A stretch of 64,000 bases of DNA from JABFRJ01 sp963847145 (GCA_963847145.1 CAWJYN010000007.1:124001-188000), one strand, 5' to 3'; positions 8,104 through 17,866 are shown, counted from the stretch's first letter. A program made the numbers and translations. Notes: a model not told the origin generated them from the letters alone.

Positions 8104-9489
8104 TCAGGCCAGATGGCTTTCGCTTTTCAACCAGGTGTGCGCGCCGTTGAGCGCTTTTTCGAGCCGGTCGAAGACCGCATCGATCTCATCGTCCTTGATG
8201 ATCAGCGGTGGGCACAGACCGATCGTATCGCCGGCGACTGCGCGGCAGATCAGACCTTCGGCCTGTGCCAGCGCGACAACTTTGGCGCCGAGACCGATTT
8301 TGGGTTCGAACGGCTGTTTGGTTTTTTTATCTTTGACGAGTTCCAGCCCGCCGAGCAGGCCAACGCCGCGTGCTTCGCCAGCCAGCGGGTGATCGGCCAG
8401 GGCCCTCAGCCGCCGCTGAAACGTCGGCGCGACGCGGCGGACGTGGCCGACGATGTCCATGCGCTCGTAGATGCCAATCGTGGCAACAGCGATCGCGCAG
8501 CCAACCGGATGACCCGAATAGGTGAAGCCATGCGCGAACACGCCGAGCTTTTTGCTTTCCTGGACCATCGCATCGTAGACGTTTTCCGGCACGGTCAAGG
8601 CGCCCAACGGGAAGTAGGCGGAGGTGATTGCTTTGGCCATCGAGACTGTTGTCGGCTCGGCGCCCAGAGTTTGTGAGCCCCACCAATTGCCGGTGCGGCC
8701 GAAGCCGCAGATGACTTCGTCGGCGATGAAGGCGATGTCGTGTTTCTTCAACACAGCCTGGATTTTTGGAAAGTATGTATCGGGCGGGACGACAACGCCG
8801 CCGGCGCCCATGACCGGCTCGGCGATGAAGGCCGCGATCGTATCGCCGCCTTCGCGATCGATCATTGCTTCGAGGTTGGCAGCCAAGCGTGTGGCGTACT
8901 CGGCTTCCGTCTCGCCGGCCTCGGCGCCGCGGTAATGATGCGGGCAGTCGGTGTGCAGCACGCCAGCCATCGGCAGATCGAAATCGGCGTGGAACACGGG
9001 CAATCCGGTCAGGCTGGCCGAGGCGATGGTGACACCGTGATAGCCACGCATGCGGCCGATGATCTTCTTCTTCTTCGGCCGGCCGATGGCATTGTTGTAG
9101 TACCAGGCGAGCTTGATCTGGCTGTCGTTGGTCTCGCTGCCCGATGAGGTGAAGAACACCTTCGACGTCGGGCACGGTGCCAACTGTTTGATCTTTTCGG
9201 CGAGTTCGACGGCCGGCTCGTGGCTGCGGCCGCCGAACAGGTGGGTGAACGACAGCTTCGACATCTGTGCGCGCGCCACCTCGACGAGTTCCTGGTTGCC
9301 GTAGCCGAGGCCGGTGCACCAGAGGCCCGCGAGCCCTTCGATGTAGCGTTTGCCCTGGGTGTCGGTGACATAGATGCCTTCGGCACTTTCCAGGACGAGC
9401 GGCCCGACCGTGCGATGCGTGAACAGGTTTGTTGTTGGGTGAAGCAGCGCTTCGACGTCGCGGGCGGCATAGTTGGACAAGGGGTGCAT
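8104..9489 (-). CDS. Class III (omega) PLP-dependent aminotransferase
   Basis: The 461-residue protein is a fold-type I class III transaminase. It has FFTSSGSETNDSQIKLA (PLP phosphate site), AFIAEPVMGAGGVVVPP, FIADEVICGFGRTG (PLP-binding Asp) and VSMAKAITSAYFPLGA, which carries the Schiff-base lysine. Family members move amino groups between diamines, beta-alanine, GABA, taurine or similar amines and pyruvate or 2-oxoglutarate; the NWWGSQTLG and FTHLFGGRSHEPA segments resemble the pyruvate-dependent omega group. Substrate is unassigned. It is monocistronic, convergent with the pdxH side. Confidence 0.9.
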   Translation of the reverse strand: MHPLSNYAARDVEALLHPTTNLFTHRTVGPLVLESAEGIYVTDTQGKRYIEGLAGLWCTGLGYGNQELVEVARAQMSKLSFTHLFGGRSHEPAVELAEKIKQLAPCPTSKVFFTSSGSETNDSQIKLAWYYNNAIGRPKKKKIIGRMRGYHGVTIASASLTGLPVFHADFDLPMAGVLHTDCPHHYRGAEAGETEAEYATRLAANLEAMIDREGGDTIAAFIAEPVMGAGGVVVPPDTYFPKIQAVLKKHDIAFIADEVICGFGRTGNWWGSQTLGAEPTTVSMAKAITSAYFPLGALTVPENVYDAMVQESKKLGVFAHGFTYSGHPVGCAIAVATIGIYERMDIVGHVRRVAPTFQRRLRALADHPLAGEARGVGLLGGLELVKDKKTKQPFEPKIGLGAKVVALAQAEGLICRAVAGDTIGLCPPLIIKDDEIDAVFDRLEKALNGAHTWLKSESHLA

Positions 9490-9652
9490 GGGGGCCTCGT
9501 GCGGGGGCGGGTGACTGGTCTGGCCCGATGCTACGCCGGGCTAGGCGGGCGGGCCAAGCAAGATCGTGGCTGGATCCATCTGTCTGGACCCACTTGCGCC
9601 TGGGGATGGCCGTGCTAAACGAGCCCCGGATTGCTTCTTCCGGGAAGCAAAT

Positions 9653-9739
9653 GCCCCCGTGGCGGAATCGGTAGACGCGGCAGACTCAAAATCTGTTTCT
9701 CGCAAGGGAGTGGGGGTTCAAGTCCCTCCGAGGGCACCA
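9653..9739 (+). tRNA. tRNA-Leu (anticodon CAA)
   Basis: An 87-base tRNA with the GGCGGAATCGGTAGACGC D-arm of type II tRNAs, anticodon stem GCAGA/TCTGT around loop CTCAAAA (anticodon CAA, codon UUG), a long variable arm, GGTTCAAGTCC in the T-arm, and an encoded CCA. The acceptor stem GCCCCCG/CGAGGGC contains one C-A mismatch at pair 5:68. Confidence 0.95.
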
Positions 9740-9805
9740 GTAAGATATTGCTTATTGTCATTTTTTTGGGATGGCCTCGTCACGGGCGTGCCGTCAGCGG
9801 TCGCA

Positions 9806-11023
9806 TCAGCGCAATGCGAGCGGCAGCCGGTCAAGCGCGTGGATTGCGTTGTTGGGCCGCCACACCGCCGGTCCTGCCAGTTCGATGGATTTTACCTGGG
9901 TTGCCAGCGCGGTCAAAAATGCCTCGCCTTCCGCGCGCGCGACATTCTGGCCGATGCAGCCGTGAATACCGACGCCAAGGGCAAGGTGGCCGCCCGCACG
10001 CCGGCCGATGTCGAAGCGCTCGGGGTCCGGCCACTGGGCGGCATCCAGGTTGGCGGCTGCGAGCATGCATAATATCTTGCTGCCCTCTTCGAGCCGGATG
10101 CCGGCCACTTCTGTCGTCACACCCGCCGTCCGGCAAAAGGCATGGACAGGGGACGTCAGCCGCATGGTTTCCTCGAAGGCATTGCGCGCGAGACTTGGAT
10201 CGGCGCGCAGGCGCGCAAATTGATCTGGGTTCGTCGCCAGGGCCCAAAGCGCTGATCCAATGGCCGTCACTGTTGTGTCGACGCCCGCTGACAACAGCGA
10301 GCGAACCAGGAGTGCTGCTTCGAGAGCTGTGATGTCGCCTGCATCGGCGGCGGCATAGATTTCGGCTCCAAAGCCGTCCGGTGTCAGGTTCGCGCGTTCG
10401 CACTGCGCGGTGATCCAAGGCACGATCTCTGGCGCCTTGGCGAGCGCCTCGCGCCGGATCGCATTGTCGGGGCCGAGCGCATTGAACACCATGGCGCCGT
10501 AGTCGACCAGTTTGCGTTGGTCGACCTCGCGCAGTCCGACGGCCGGCGGGAACACCGCAACGGGGTATGCTTCGGCAATATCGGTCACGGCCTCCACAGC
10601 GCCTTTGGCAAGAACCCGTTCAACAAGCGCCTGCGCTTCACGCGCGAACCGTTCGCGGAGCCGCACAACAGCGCCCGGCGACATGACGCGGGCCATCACG
10701 CGCCGCGTTTTGGTATGATTGGGCGGGTCTACTTCCAGGATGATGGATGGTGCGCGCCACGGCTTTTCGAGTTTGAAGTCGGTCAGGCCGACGCCGCGTG
10801 ACGACACAAACCGCGTGTGATCGGAGAAGACTTCCTTGGTCACATCGTGCCGGCCGCAGGCGAGTAACGCATAGCGCGGGATGAAGACGAACGGTCCGCG
10901 GGCGCGGATTTCGGCATAGAAGGGGTTTGGATTGGTCAGGATCGCGGGATCGTAGGGATCGATATCCCAGACGGGTACGCCGGCGGGCGGGTCAATCGCG
11001 CGATGACCTTCGATCAGCGGCAT
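9806..11023 (-). CDS. Cytochrome P450, CYP199A-like (para-substituted benzoate oxidation)
   Basis: The 405-residue P450 has the I-helix SAGVDTT (about 245-251), the K-helix EETMR, and heme ligand Cys356 in LGVGIHGCIG, where Leu replaces the usual first Phe. The stretch SSRGVGLTDFKLEKPWRAPS (74-93) and LVRSLLSAGVDTTV closely resemble what I recall of CYP199A4 from Rhodopseudomonas palustris. The residues recalled there as holding the benzoate carboxylate (R92, S95, R243, S244, S247) line up with R90, S93, R241, S242 and S245 here. That makes oxidative O-demethylation or hydroxylation of para-substituted benzoates the best guess. No ferredoxin or reductase gene is adjacent. Confidence 0.88.
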   Translation of the reverse strand: MPLIEGHRAIDPPAGVPVWDIDPYDPAILTNPNPFYAEIRARGPFVFIPRYALLACGRHDVTKEVFSDHTRFVSSRGVGLTDFKLEKPWRAPSIILEVDPPNHTKTRRVMARVMSPGAVVRLRERFAREAQALVERVLAKGAVEAVTDIAEAYPVAVFPPAVGLREVDQRKLVDYGAMVFNALGPDNAIRREALAKAPEIVPWITAQCERANLTPDGFGAEIYAAADAGDITALEAALLVRSLLSAGVDTTVTAIGSALWALATNPDQFARLRADPSLARNAFEETMRLTSPVHAFCRTAGVTTEVAGIRLEEGSKILCMLAAANLDAAQWPDPERFDIGRRAGGHLALGVGIHGCIGQNVARAEGEAFLTALATQVKSIELAGPAVWRPNNAIHALDRLPLALR

Positions 11024-11295
11024 GGGGAATCCTTTTTGTCTCGACCAATGCCAACGTTATCCGATCGCCTGCGCGACTTCGACGAGACGCTGGCGATGGG
11101 TTCTAACATGGAAGGGGCTGTGCTGTGACAGGGGGCCGTCTTCGCGGACCCAGTCCGGTCGCGGGATACGTCGCTGCTGACAGCGGCAGCCACAACCATT
11201 GAACGCAATGAGATCAGGGGTAAGTTCAGCATTGATCTGATTTCGTTGCGTTTTTGCATGGCCGCCGGGTCGGCCGCTCAGGTGGATGTCATTGC

Positions 11296-12088
11296 TCAGC
11301 GGACTGTGGCTTGTCGAGTGGATGGGCGGCGGCTCCAGACGATCAGGCCAGCGCTGATGCTCAAGGCGACGACTGCCGCTGCGGCATAGGCCGGCGTTTG
11401 GCCAACGGCTGGTGTCAGCGCGGCCACCGTTGCGAAGAACCCGGTGAACGCGAGGAGTGACAATGAAATGCCGCGCAGAACGCGCAGTAAGCCATTTTGG
11501 CCCAATTGGCTTTGCGTGAAAGCACCGATGACAGTGAGGATCACGGGATAGCTGGCGATCAGACCGGAGCGCTGTGGCCCCAAAAGATCGGCGGTCAGCA
11601 TGATGACGCTGACGAGCGCGAAGGTTGCGATCATGCGTGCGGGGATATCCCACGACGGGGGCGGGGCAAACGCGACGGGGGCTGAAGGCTGGGGGAGCAG
11701 GCGGTAGGTCAGGAGCAGAACGGCGACGGCAATTGCGGTGGCCAGTTCCAGCGGCACATCGATGCGCTGTGTCATGCTGCAGATGGCGAGGTAGCTGGCG
11801 ACAGCCGTCGCCAGTGCCCCTGGCCAGCCGAACCACTTCGCGGCATAGCCGAAGCCGAGAATGAACCCGCCGATGCCCCAGACGGCGAGTAGCGTGCCGC
11901 GTGCTGCGGCAACGAGGAACTCCGGGCCGTTGTCGAGTTCCAAGAAAAAAGATCACAGGTCCGGTCATCCATGGCAGGCCCATGATCAACCCGCCAAAGG
12001 TTGGCCCCCATCGGCGCGCCGCCAGCGACATCAGCGCGACAAGGAGCGGCGGCACAGATATTTTCAGCAGTAAAGCGAGCAGTGACAT
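11296..12088 (-). pseudogene. Polytopic inner-membrane protein broken by a homopolymer frameshift
   Basis: The first frame from the ATG at 12088 gives MSLLALLLKISVPPLLVAL and GLIMGLPWMTGPVIFFL, plainly membrane-spanning, then loses sense. The other frame continues with ELDNGPEFLVAAARGTLL and six or so hydrophobic helices to the stop at 11296. The junction lies in a run of six T (minus strand) at about 11946-11951; five would keep the frame. The whole span is 3n+1 bases, about 263 residues when corrected. No named family was recognised. It follows the MFS gene on the same strand (113 bases after its stop) and could be co-transcribed. Confidence 0.75.
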
Positions 12089-12200
12089 AAGAATGGGTCG
12101 TTCCAGCTCAATCGGTTTCGGTTTGTCAAAAACATCAGGCACACAAGCGTGCAAGTGCCGGAAACCTGTAGTGGTATGCGGACTGATTTGTTGAGGCGCA

Positions 12201-13448
12201 CTACTGCGATTTGTGGATGGAGCTGTCGAAGATTTCGGGATGCTGTTTGATCCTGCGGCGCGCGTAGACGCCGGCCGCAACAATAATGCAGCCATTCATC
12301 CACAGCGTCGCTGCCAGCCCAATGTGCGAAGCCAACGCGCCGGCCAGCAACGTGCCGAGCGGCGCGACGCCCTGGAACGACATCGCATAGAGCCCGATGA
12401 CGCGGCCGCGCCATTCGTCGGCGACCGACTGCTGCAGGAGGACGTTGACCGAGTTCGCGCAGCACATGACCGAGGCGCCGATGCCAACCAGCAGCAGCAG
12501 GCTCAGCGGCAAGACGCGCGACAGAGCAAAGAGTGCCAGGGCAACTCCTAGTGTGATCGGCCCGATGGCGATGAGCATGCGCTGTGTGTCGGTGCCGCGC
12601 TGTAAGGACAAAACGGCTGCGGCTGAAAGCGCGCCCAGTCCGGCGGCACTCATGAGAATGCCGAAAGTGCTGGAGCTGCCCTGGAAGAACTCGGCAGCGA
12701 TGGACGGCATCAAGTGGATATAGGGTACGCCGAAAAGGCCAACGACCGCCATCAAGGGCACAAGGGTGCGGACCTGCGGCAGTGCCCACAAGGTTGCCAA
12801 AGATGAGAGAACGCTCGGCTGCGCGCGTGCCTTGGCTTCCCGCATGTCCTCTGGTGCGAGCTTCATGGCGAGGAGGGCGATGATGATGCCGAGGTTGCTG
12901 ATCGCGTTGAAGACGAAGCACCATGTCTCCGAGACGAACAGCAGCACCACGCCAGCGACGGCGGGGCCGACCATGCGTCCGGCGTTGAACAACGTGGCGC
13001 TGACGCCAAGCGCGCTCGGCATCAAGGCGCGGTCCTCGACGATCTTGGCGAGCAATGATTGCCGCGTCGGCATTTCAAGGGCGTTGAGCGACCCGTGCAG
13101 GACGGCGGCGGCCAGATAAACCCACACGTTGTGGACCTCAAAAGCGGCCATGGCGGCCAGCACAAGCGCAACTGCACTGAGACCCAGATTGATCGCAAGC
13201 AAGAGTGGCAGCTTGGGCATGCGGTCGACGACGCGGCCCGTGAACGGGCCCAGCAGCAGGAATGGGATCTGGAGCAGAAAGCCCATCACGCCCAGCATGA
13301 AGACCGAGCCAGTCAGGCGAAAGACCAGCCAGGAGAGCGCCGTGGCCTGCACCCAGCTGCCGAGAACGGAGATCGCGTGGCCAAGCGCATAAAGCCGCAC
13401 GCGCGGCTTCTCCAGGGCTGGCGGCAGCCAAAGGTGGCGGGAGGGCAC
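12201..13448 (-). CDS. MFS transporter (EntS/MFS_3-type exporter)
   Basis: The 415-residue protein has about 11-12 hydrophobic helices and typical major facilitator features: LGHAISVLGSWVQATALSWLVFRLTGS at the N-terminus, GRVVDRMPKL in the loop after helix 2, and LNALEMPTRQSLLAKIV. These match the MFS_3 group, which contains the enterobactin exporter EntS and other drug or siderophore exporters. Substrate is unknown. The start is a GTG at 13448; no strong ribosome-binding site is visible. Confidence 0.85.
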   Translation of the reverse strand: MPSRHLWLPPALEKPRVRLYALGHAISVLGSWVQATALSWLVFRLTGSVFMLGVMGFLLQIPFLLLGPFTGRVVDRMPKLPLLLAINLGLSAVALVLAAMAAFEVHNVWVYLAAAVLHGSLNALEMPTRQSLLAKIVEDRALMPSALGVSATLFNAGRMVGPAVAGVVLLFVSETWCFVFNAISNLGIIIALLAMKLAPEDMREAKARAQPSVLSSLATLWALPQVRTLVPLMAVVGLFGVPYIHLMPSIAAEFFQGSSSTFGILMSAAGLGALSAAAVLSLQRGTDTQRMLIAIGPITLGVALALFALSRVLPLSLLLLVGIGASVMCCANSVNVLLQQSVADEWRGRVIGLYAMSFQGVAPLGTLLAGALASHIGLAATLWMNGCIIVAAGVYARRRIKQHPEIFDSSIHKSQ

Positions 13449-13577
13449 GGAATTTGTTTCCCAGCCGGATGGCCGGGCCCTGGAAGGCGACGCAAAGATT
13501 TGCTTCTGAGACGGTACGTTTCGTTGCGCTGCGCCGCAACCCGGTCTGAATGCATGCCCGCTACCCGGGTCCGCCGT

Positions 13578-13829
13578 TCAGTACGTCAGCGTCGCCTTGA
13601 TGGCGCGGAGCTCGGCTGCGGGGTCGCTAAAACTTTCATAGAACTGGCCGGCTTCGCGGTACCAATAGCGGGCATTGGGCGCGTCGCCCTCGATTTTGTG
13701 GAGCACAGCGTGGATCCAGCACGACGTTTTGTCGTCTTCGTCGCGCTGGACGATTTGATGCGCTGCGTCCCAGTGGCCGCCGAGGGCATGGTCGCAGGCG
13801 AGTGCAAGTTCGGCGCGGGCGATAGGCAT
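13578..13829 (-). CDS. Conserved hypothetical protein of alphaproteobacteria
   Basis: The 83-residue product reads MPIARAELALACDHALGG, then AAHQIVQRDEDD, then CWIHAVLHKIEGDAPNARYWYR. It resembles short helical proteins I recall from Bradyrhizobium and relatives (pattern D-x-A-H-x-I-V-Q then W-I-H-A-x-L-H-x-I-E-G-D), all without known function. The frame extends to an ATG at 13904, but 13829 gives the usual N-terminus. It is divergent from uvrA, with about 200 bases between. Confidence 0.7.
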   Translation of the reverse strand: MPIARAELALACDHALGGHWDAAHQIVQRDEDDKTSCWIHAVLHKIEGDAPNARYWYREAGQFYESFSDPAAELRAIKATLTY

Positions 13830-14029
13830 GGGCGAGGGCGCTGACTTTTGCCGTAAAATTGAGACCGCACGATACGATGGCATTTCGCCGTCACCGTTTG
13901 CCATAGCAAAAATAGGTATATGGAGGCCTGTGCACCGGGTTCAGATCCAGGGGGCGCCTCCTCCGCCGCCCTGTGCATGCAGCGTCGTGTTGCATTGCCC
14001 CTAGCCGCGGCATCGGCTAGCACGTCGCC

Positions 14030-17026
14030 ATGAGCAAAACGCCGAAAAAGCCCACCGTCGCCATCGCCTCCATCCGCGCCCGCGATCGCAACACAATTCA
14101 CGTCCGGGGTGCGCGCGAGCACAATCTGAAGAACGTCGATCTGGAGATCCCGCGCGATGCGCTGGTGGTCTTCACGGGGCTGTCGGGCTCGGGCAAGTCA
14201 TCCTTGGCGTTCGATACGATCTACGCCGAAGGCCAGCGGCGCTACGTCGAGAGCCTGTCAGCCTACGCGCGGCAGTTCCTTGAGATGATGCAGAAGCCGG
14301 ATGTGGACCACATCGATGGCCTGTCGCCGGCAATTTCGATCGAACAGAAAACGACCAGCCGCAATCCGCGCTCTACCGTCGGCACGGTCACGGAAATCTA
14401 TGACTACCTGCGGCTGCTGTTCGCGCGGGTGGGTGTGCCTTACTCGCCGGCCACCGGGCTGCCCATCGAAGCCCAAACCATCACGCAGATGGTTGACCGT
14501 ATTCTTGCACTGCCGGAGGGCACGCGGCTCTATTTGCTGGCGCCGGTTGTGCGTGGCCGCAAAGGCGAGTTCCGCAAAGAACTGCTGGAATGGCAGAAGA
14601 AGGGTTTTACGCGGGTCAAGATCAACGGGCAGATCGTTGAAGTTGCTGACGCGCCGAAGCTCGACAAGAAGTTCAAGCACGACATCGACGTGGTGGTGGA
14701 CCGGCTGGTGGTGAAGGGCGATCTGGCATCGCGATTGGCCGACAGCTTGGAGACGGCGCTGAAGCTCGCCGATGGTCTTGCGATCGCCGAATTCGCGGAC
14801 AAGCCGTTGGGCAAGAACGTCACCGAAGGCGCCAACAAATCCAAGAACGAAACGCACGAGCGGGTCATTTTCTCCGAGCGCTTCGCTTGTCCCGTGTCCG
14901 GATTCACCATCGAAGAAGTCGAGCCGCGCCTGTTCTCGTTCAACGCCCCCGCTGGCGCCTGTCCGGAGTGCGATGGCCTAGGCATTGAAATGCAGTTCGA
15001 GGCCGATCTGGTCGTGCCAGACCGCTCCCTGTCGCTGAAAGACGGCGCGATCTGGCCATGGGCCAAAACCGGCAACACTTCGCCCTATTACGAGCAAACG
15101 CTGCGCGCGATCTGCACGCACTACAAGGCGTCGATGACGACCGCGTTTGAGAAGTTGCCGGCGCGGGTGCAGGATGTGATCCTGCGTGGCTCCGGTGACG
15201 ACGAGATCACCTTCACTTATGAAGATGGGGTGCGGACTTACAAGACGACCAAGCCCTTCGAAGGCGTGATCGGCAACATCGAGCGGCGCTGGCGCGAGAG
15301 CGAGAGCGAGTGGGTGCGTGAAGAGTTGTCGCGCTACCAGGGCGCGCATCCATGCGAGGCGTGCGGCGGGCACCGCCTGAAACCGCAGGCGTTGGCCGTG
15401 AAGATCGCTGGCAAGCACGTGGGCGAGGTCGGCAATCTGTCGATTAAGGCAGCCAACGCGTGGTTCGGCGAACTGCCGAAACAACTGACGCCGAAGCAGC
15501 TGGAGATCGCTGCGCGCATCTTGAAAGAGATCCGCGAGCGGCTGCAGTTTCTGAATGATGTGGGGTTGGATTATCTTACCTTGTCGCGTGGTTCGGGCAC
15601 GTTGAGCGGTGGCGAGAGCCAGCGCATCCGGCTGGCCTCACAGATCGGCAGCGGACTGACGGGCGTGCTTTACGTGCTCGACGAGCCATCCATCGGGCTG
15701 CATCAGCGTGACAACGCGCGGTTGCTGGTGACGCTGAAGCATCTGCGCGACCTCGGTAACACGGTGCTGGTCGTCGAGCACGACGAAGACGCGATTTTGC
15801 AGGCCGACTACGTGGTCGATATCGGCCCGGGCGCGGGTGTGCATGGCGGCGTGATCGTCGCGCAAGGCACGCCTGATGAAGTTATGAGCAATCCGAACTC
15901 GCTGACGGGGCAATACCTGACGGGCGTCAAGCAGGTGTCGGTGCCCAAGAAGCGCCGGCAGGGCGAGAAGGGCCGCTCGCTGAAAGTGACGGGTGCGCGA
16001 TCGAACAATCTCAAGAACGTGACGGCGGAAATCCCGCTGGGTCTGTTCACATGCGTGACCGGCGTGTCTGGTGGTGGCAAGTCGACCTTCCTGATCGATA
16101 CGGTGTTCAAGGCGACGGCGCGCAAGCTCAACGGCGCCCGCGAAACACCGGGCGCGCACGACAAGCTGGAAGGCCTTGAGCATCTCGACAAGGTGATCGA
16201 CATCGATCAATCGCCGATCGGCCGCACGCCGCGCTCCAACCCCGCGACCTACACGGGCGCGTTTACGCCGATCCGCGATTGGTTTGCCGGTCTGCCGGAA
16301 GCGAAAGCGCGCGGCTACGGCCCCGGCCGGTTCTCGTTCAACGTCAAAGGCGGGCGCTGCGAGGCGTGCCAGGGCGACGGCGTCATCAAGATCGAGATGC
16401 ACTTTCTGCCCGACGTCTACGTGACGTGCGATCAGTGCAAGGGCAAGCGCTACAACCGCGAAACGCTCGACATCCATTTCCGCGAGAAGTCGATTGCCGA
16501 CGTGCTGGATATGACGGTGGAGGAGGGCGTGAACTTCTTCACGGCCGTGCCGTCGATCCGCGATAAGCTCGAGACGCTGCATCGCGTCGGGCTCGGCTAC
16601 ATCAAGATCGGCCAGCAGGCGACGACGCTGTCGGGCGGCGAAGCGCAGCGCATCAAGCTATCGAAAGAACTGTCGCGGCGCGCAACGGGGCGCACGCTGT
16701 ACATTCTCGACGAGCCGACGACGGGGCTGCATTTCCACGACGTCGCCAAGCTGCTCGAAGTGCTGCACGAGCTGGCGGACGCCGGCAACACTGTCGTCGT
16801 CATCGAGCACAATCTGGAAGTGATCAAGACCGCCGACTGGGTCATCGACCTCGGCCCCGAAGGCGGCGACGGCGGCGGCGAGATCGTGGCCGTCGGCACG
16901 CCGGAGGACGTGGCGAAGGCGAAGGGGAGCTATACGGGGCAGTTTTTAAGGGAGTTGCTGGCAAGAAGGCCGATTGGCGGGGTGAAGGTGAAGGGCGGGA
17001 GCACGAAGCGGGAGGCGGCGGAGTGA
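14030..17026 (+). CDS. uvrA: UvrABC system protein A, excinuclease ATPase
   Basis: The 998-residue protein scans DNA for bulky lesions and loads UvrB in nucleotide excision repair. It contains two ABC cassettes: Walker A GLSGSGKSS (about 50-58) and GVSGGGKST in the second half. It has paired signatures LSGGESQRIRLASQIGSGL and LSGGEAQRIKLSKELS, Walker B LYVLDEPSIGLHQRD and LYILDEPTTGLHF, and zinc-binding CPECDGLG, CEACGGH and CEACQGDG/CDQCKGKRY motifs. Length is normal with a short basic tail. The first zinc-site pair reads CPVSG, where CPxCG is more usual. Confidence 0.98.
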   Translation: MSKTPKKPTVAIASIRARDRNTIHVRGAREHNLKNVDLEIPRDALVVFTGLSGSGKSSLAFDTIYAEGQRRYVESLSAYARQFLEMMQKPDVDHIDGLSPAISIEQKTTSRNPRSTVGTVTEIYDYLRLLFARVGVPYSPATGLPIEAQTITQMVDRILALPEGTRLYLLAPVVRGRKGEFRKELLEWQKKGFTRVKINGQIVEVADAPKLDKKFKHDIDVVVDRLVVKGDLASRLADSLETALKLADGLAIAEFADKPLGKNVTEGANKSKNETHERVIFSERFACPVSGFTIEEVEPRLFSFNAPAGACPECDGLGIEMQFEADLVVPDRSLSLKDGAIWPWAKTGNTSPYYEQTLRAICTHYKASMTTAFEKLPARVQDVILRGSGDDEITFTYEDGVRTYKTTKPFEGVIGNIERRWRESESEWVREELSRYQGAHPCEACGGHRLKPQALAVKIAGKHVGEVGNLSIKAANAWFGELPKQLTPKQLEIAARILKEIRERLQFLNDVGLDYLTLSRGSGTLSGGESQRIRLASQIGSGLTGVLYVLDEPSIGLHQRDNARLLVTLKHLRDLGNTVLVVEHDEDAILQADYVVDIGPGAGVHGGVIVAQGTPDEVMSNPNSLTGQYLTGVKQVSVPKKRRQGEKGRSLKVTGARSNNLKNVTAEIPLGLFTCVTGVSGGGKSTFLIDTVFKATARKLNGARETPGAHDKLEGLEHLDKVIDIDQSPIGRTPRSNPATYTGAFTPIRDWFAGLPEAKARGYGPGRFSFNVKGGRCEACQGDGVIKIEMHFLPDVYVTCDQCKGKRYNRETLDIHFREKSIADVLDMTVEEGVNFFTAVPSIRDKLETLHRVGLGYIKIGQQATTLSGGEAQRIKLSKELSRRATGRTLYILDEPTTGLHFHDVAKLLEVLHELADAGNTVVVIEHNLEVIKTADWVIDLGPEGGDGGGEIVAVGTPEDVAKAKGSYTGQFLRELLARRPIGGVKVKGGSTKREAAE

Positions 17027-17062
17027 CTTGTAAAAGCCACGTTCAGACCCTAAATCTTGACA

Positions 17063-17857
17063 ATGACTACGCGATACATTGCGAGCGTGCTGGACCTCTC
17101 CTTGCGCCGTGCCCTTCAAGCTGAGTGGCGTGTCCGCCTGTCTGTCGTCCCAGCCAAAATTCGGACGGACGCGCCAGGGTGGGAAGTGGGTTGGACCGGC
17201 ACGGGGTTTCTAGCGCGATTTGAGGGTCGGCAATTCTGCCTGATGTCACGCCATCAGCTAGGCCCTTACAACAAAGATTTCGTTGTGAGCCCGGAAGCAA
17301 TCAGCATTCAACTGGATCGGACGAGCAATACCAATTACACAGGATCGCGAATTACTTGGCGCCTCGCGCTGGACGAATTCCATGCCGATAATCACGATGT
17401 GCTTGCTATCGAGATGCCGTGGAAAGTCGATGCATTGGGGTGCCCAGACCCATTTTTCAACTGGCATATCTTAAGCGCGCCGCCCAACCTTGAAAGCGAC
17501 TGTCTCGTGGTTGTTGGGTACCCGACGGCTTTGCGAGTTCTGGATATTGACGACGAGACGGGACAGTTGAAATCGGTCACGGACAACCAATTGCTACTGG
17601 AAGTGAAGTCCCTAGCGATTGAAACGTCTGCACTTTGGGTTGCAGAGGTGGACTGTCCAGTTGAGTTCGTGAGCAAGTTGGCTGGTAATTTTGACGGTTT
17701 CAGCGGCGCGCCTGTCTTCAGCTTCAGTATGCGGGATGGTCAATACAGATTTGTTGGGATGGTAGTGCGCGGAGGTCATGGAGTGATCAGGGTTTTGCCA
17801 GCACCTTGGATTGCGCATCTCCTGGAGGAAGCATGCCGCCACCCGAGTACCACTTAG
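17063..17857 (+). CDS. Trypsin-like serine peptidase domain protein
   Basis: The 264-residue protein has the skeleton of a chymotrypsin-fold peptidase: WTGTGFLARFEGRQFCLMSRHQL with candidate His64, NHDVLAIEMP with candidate Asp112, and NFDGFSGAPVF with candidate Ser214 in a G-F-S-G-A-P version of the GDSGG motif. Motifs around His and Ser are divergent, so activity is uncertain. There is no signal peptide. Base composition is visibly less GC-rich than its neighbours, suggesting recent acquisition. The ATG at 17063 is preferred to the TTG at 17057. It follows uvrA by 36 bases but is probably unrelated. Confidence 0.6.
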   Translation: MTTRYIASVLDLSLRRALQAEWRVRLSVVPAKIRTDAPGWEVGWTGTGFLARFEGRQFCLMSRHQLGPYNKDFVVSPEAISIQLDRTSNTNYTGSRITWRLALDEFHADNHDVLAIEMPWKVDALGCPDPFFNWHILSAPPNLESDCLVVVGYPTALRVLDIDDETGQLKSVTDNQLLLEVKSLAIETSALWVAEVDCPVEFVSKLAGNFDGFSGAPVFSFSMRDGQYRFVGMVVRGGHGVIRVLPAPWIAHLLEEACRHPSTT

Positions 17858-17866
17858 TGCTCGTCG

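Noticed and set aside
15638..16582. 314-codon frame antisense to uvrA
   Set aside because: uvrA is unambiguous in the other strand and the shadow has no domain.
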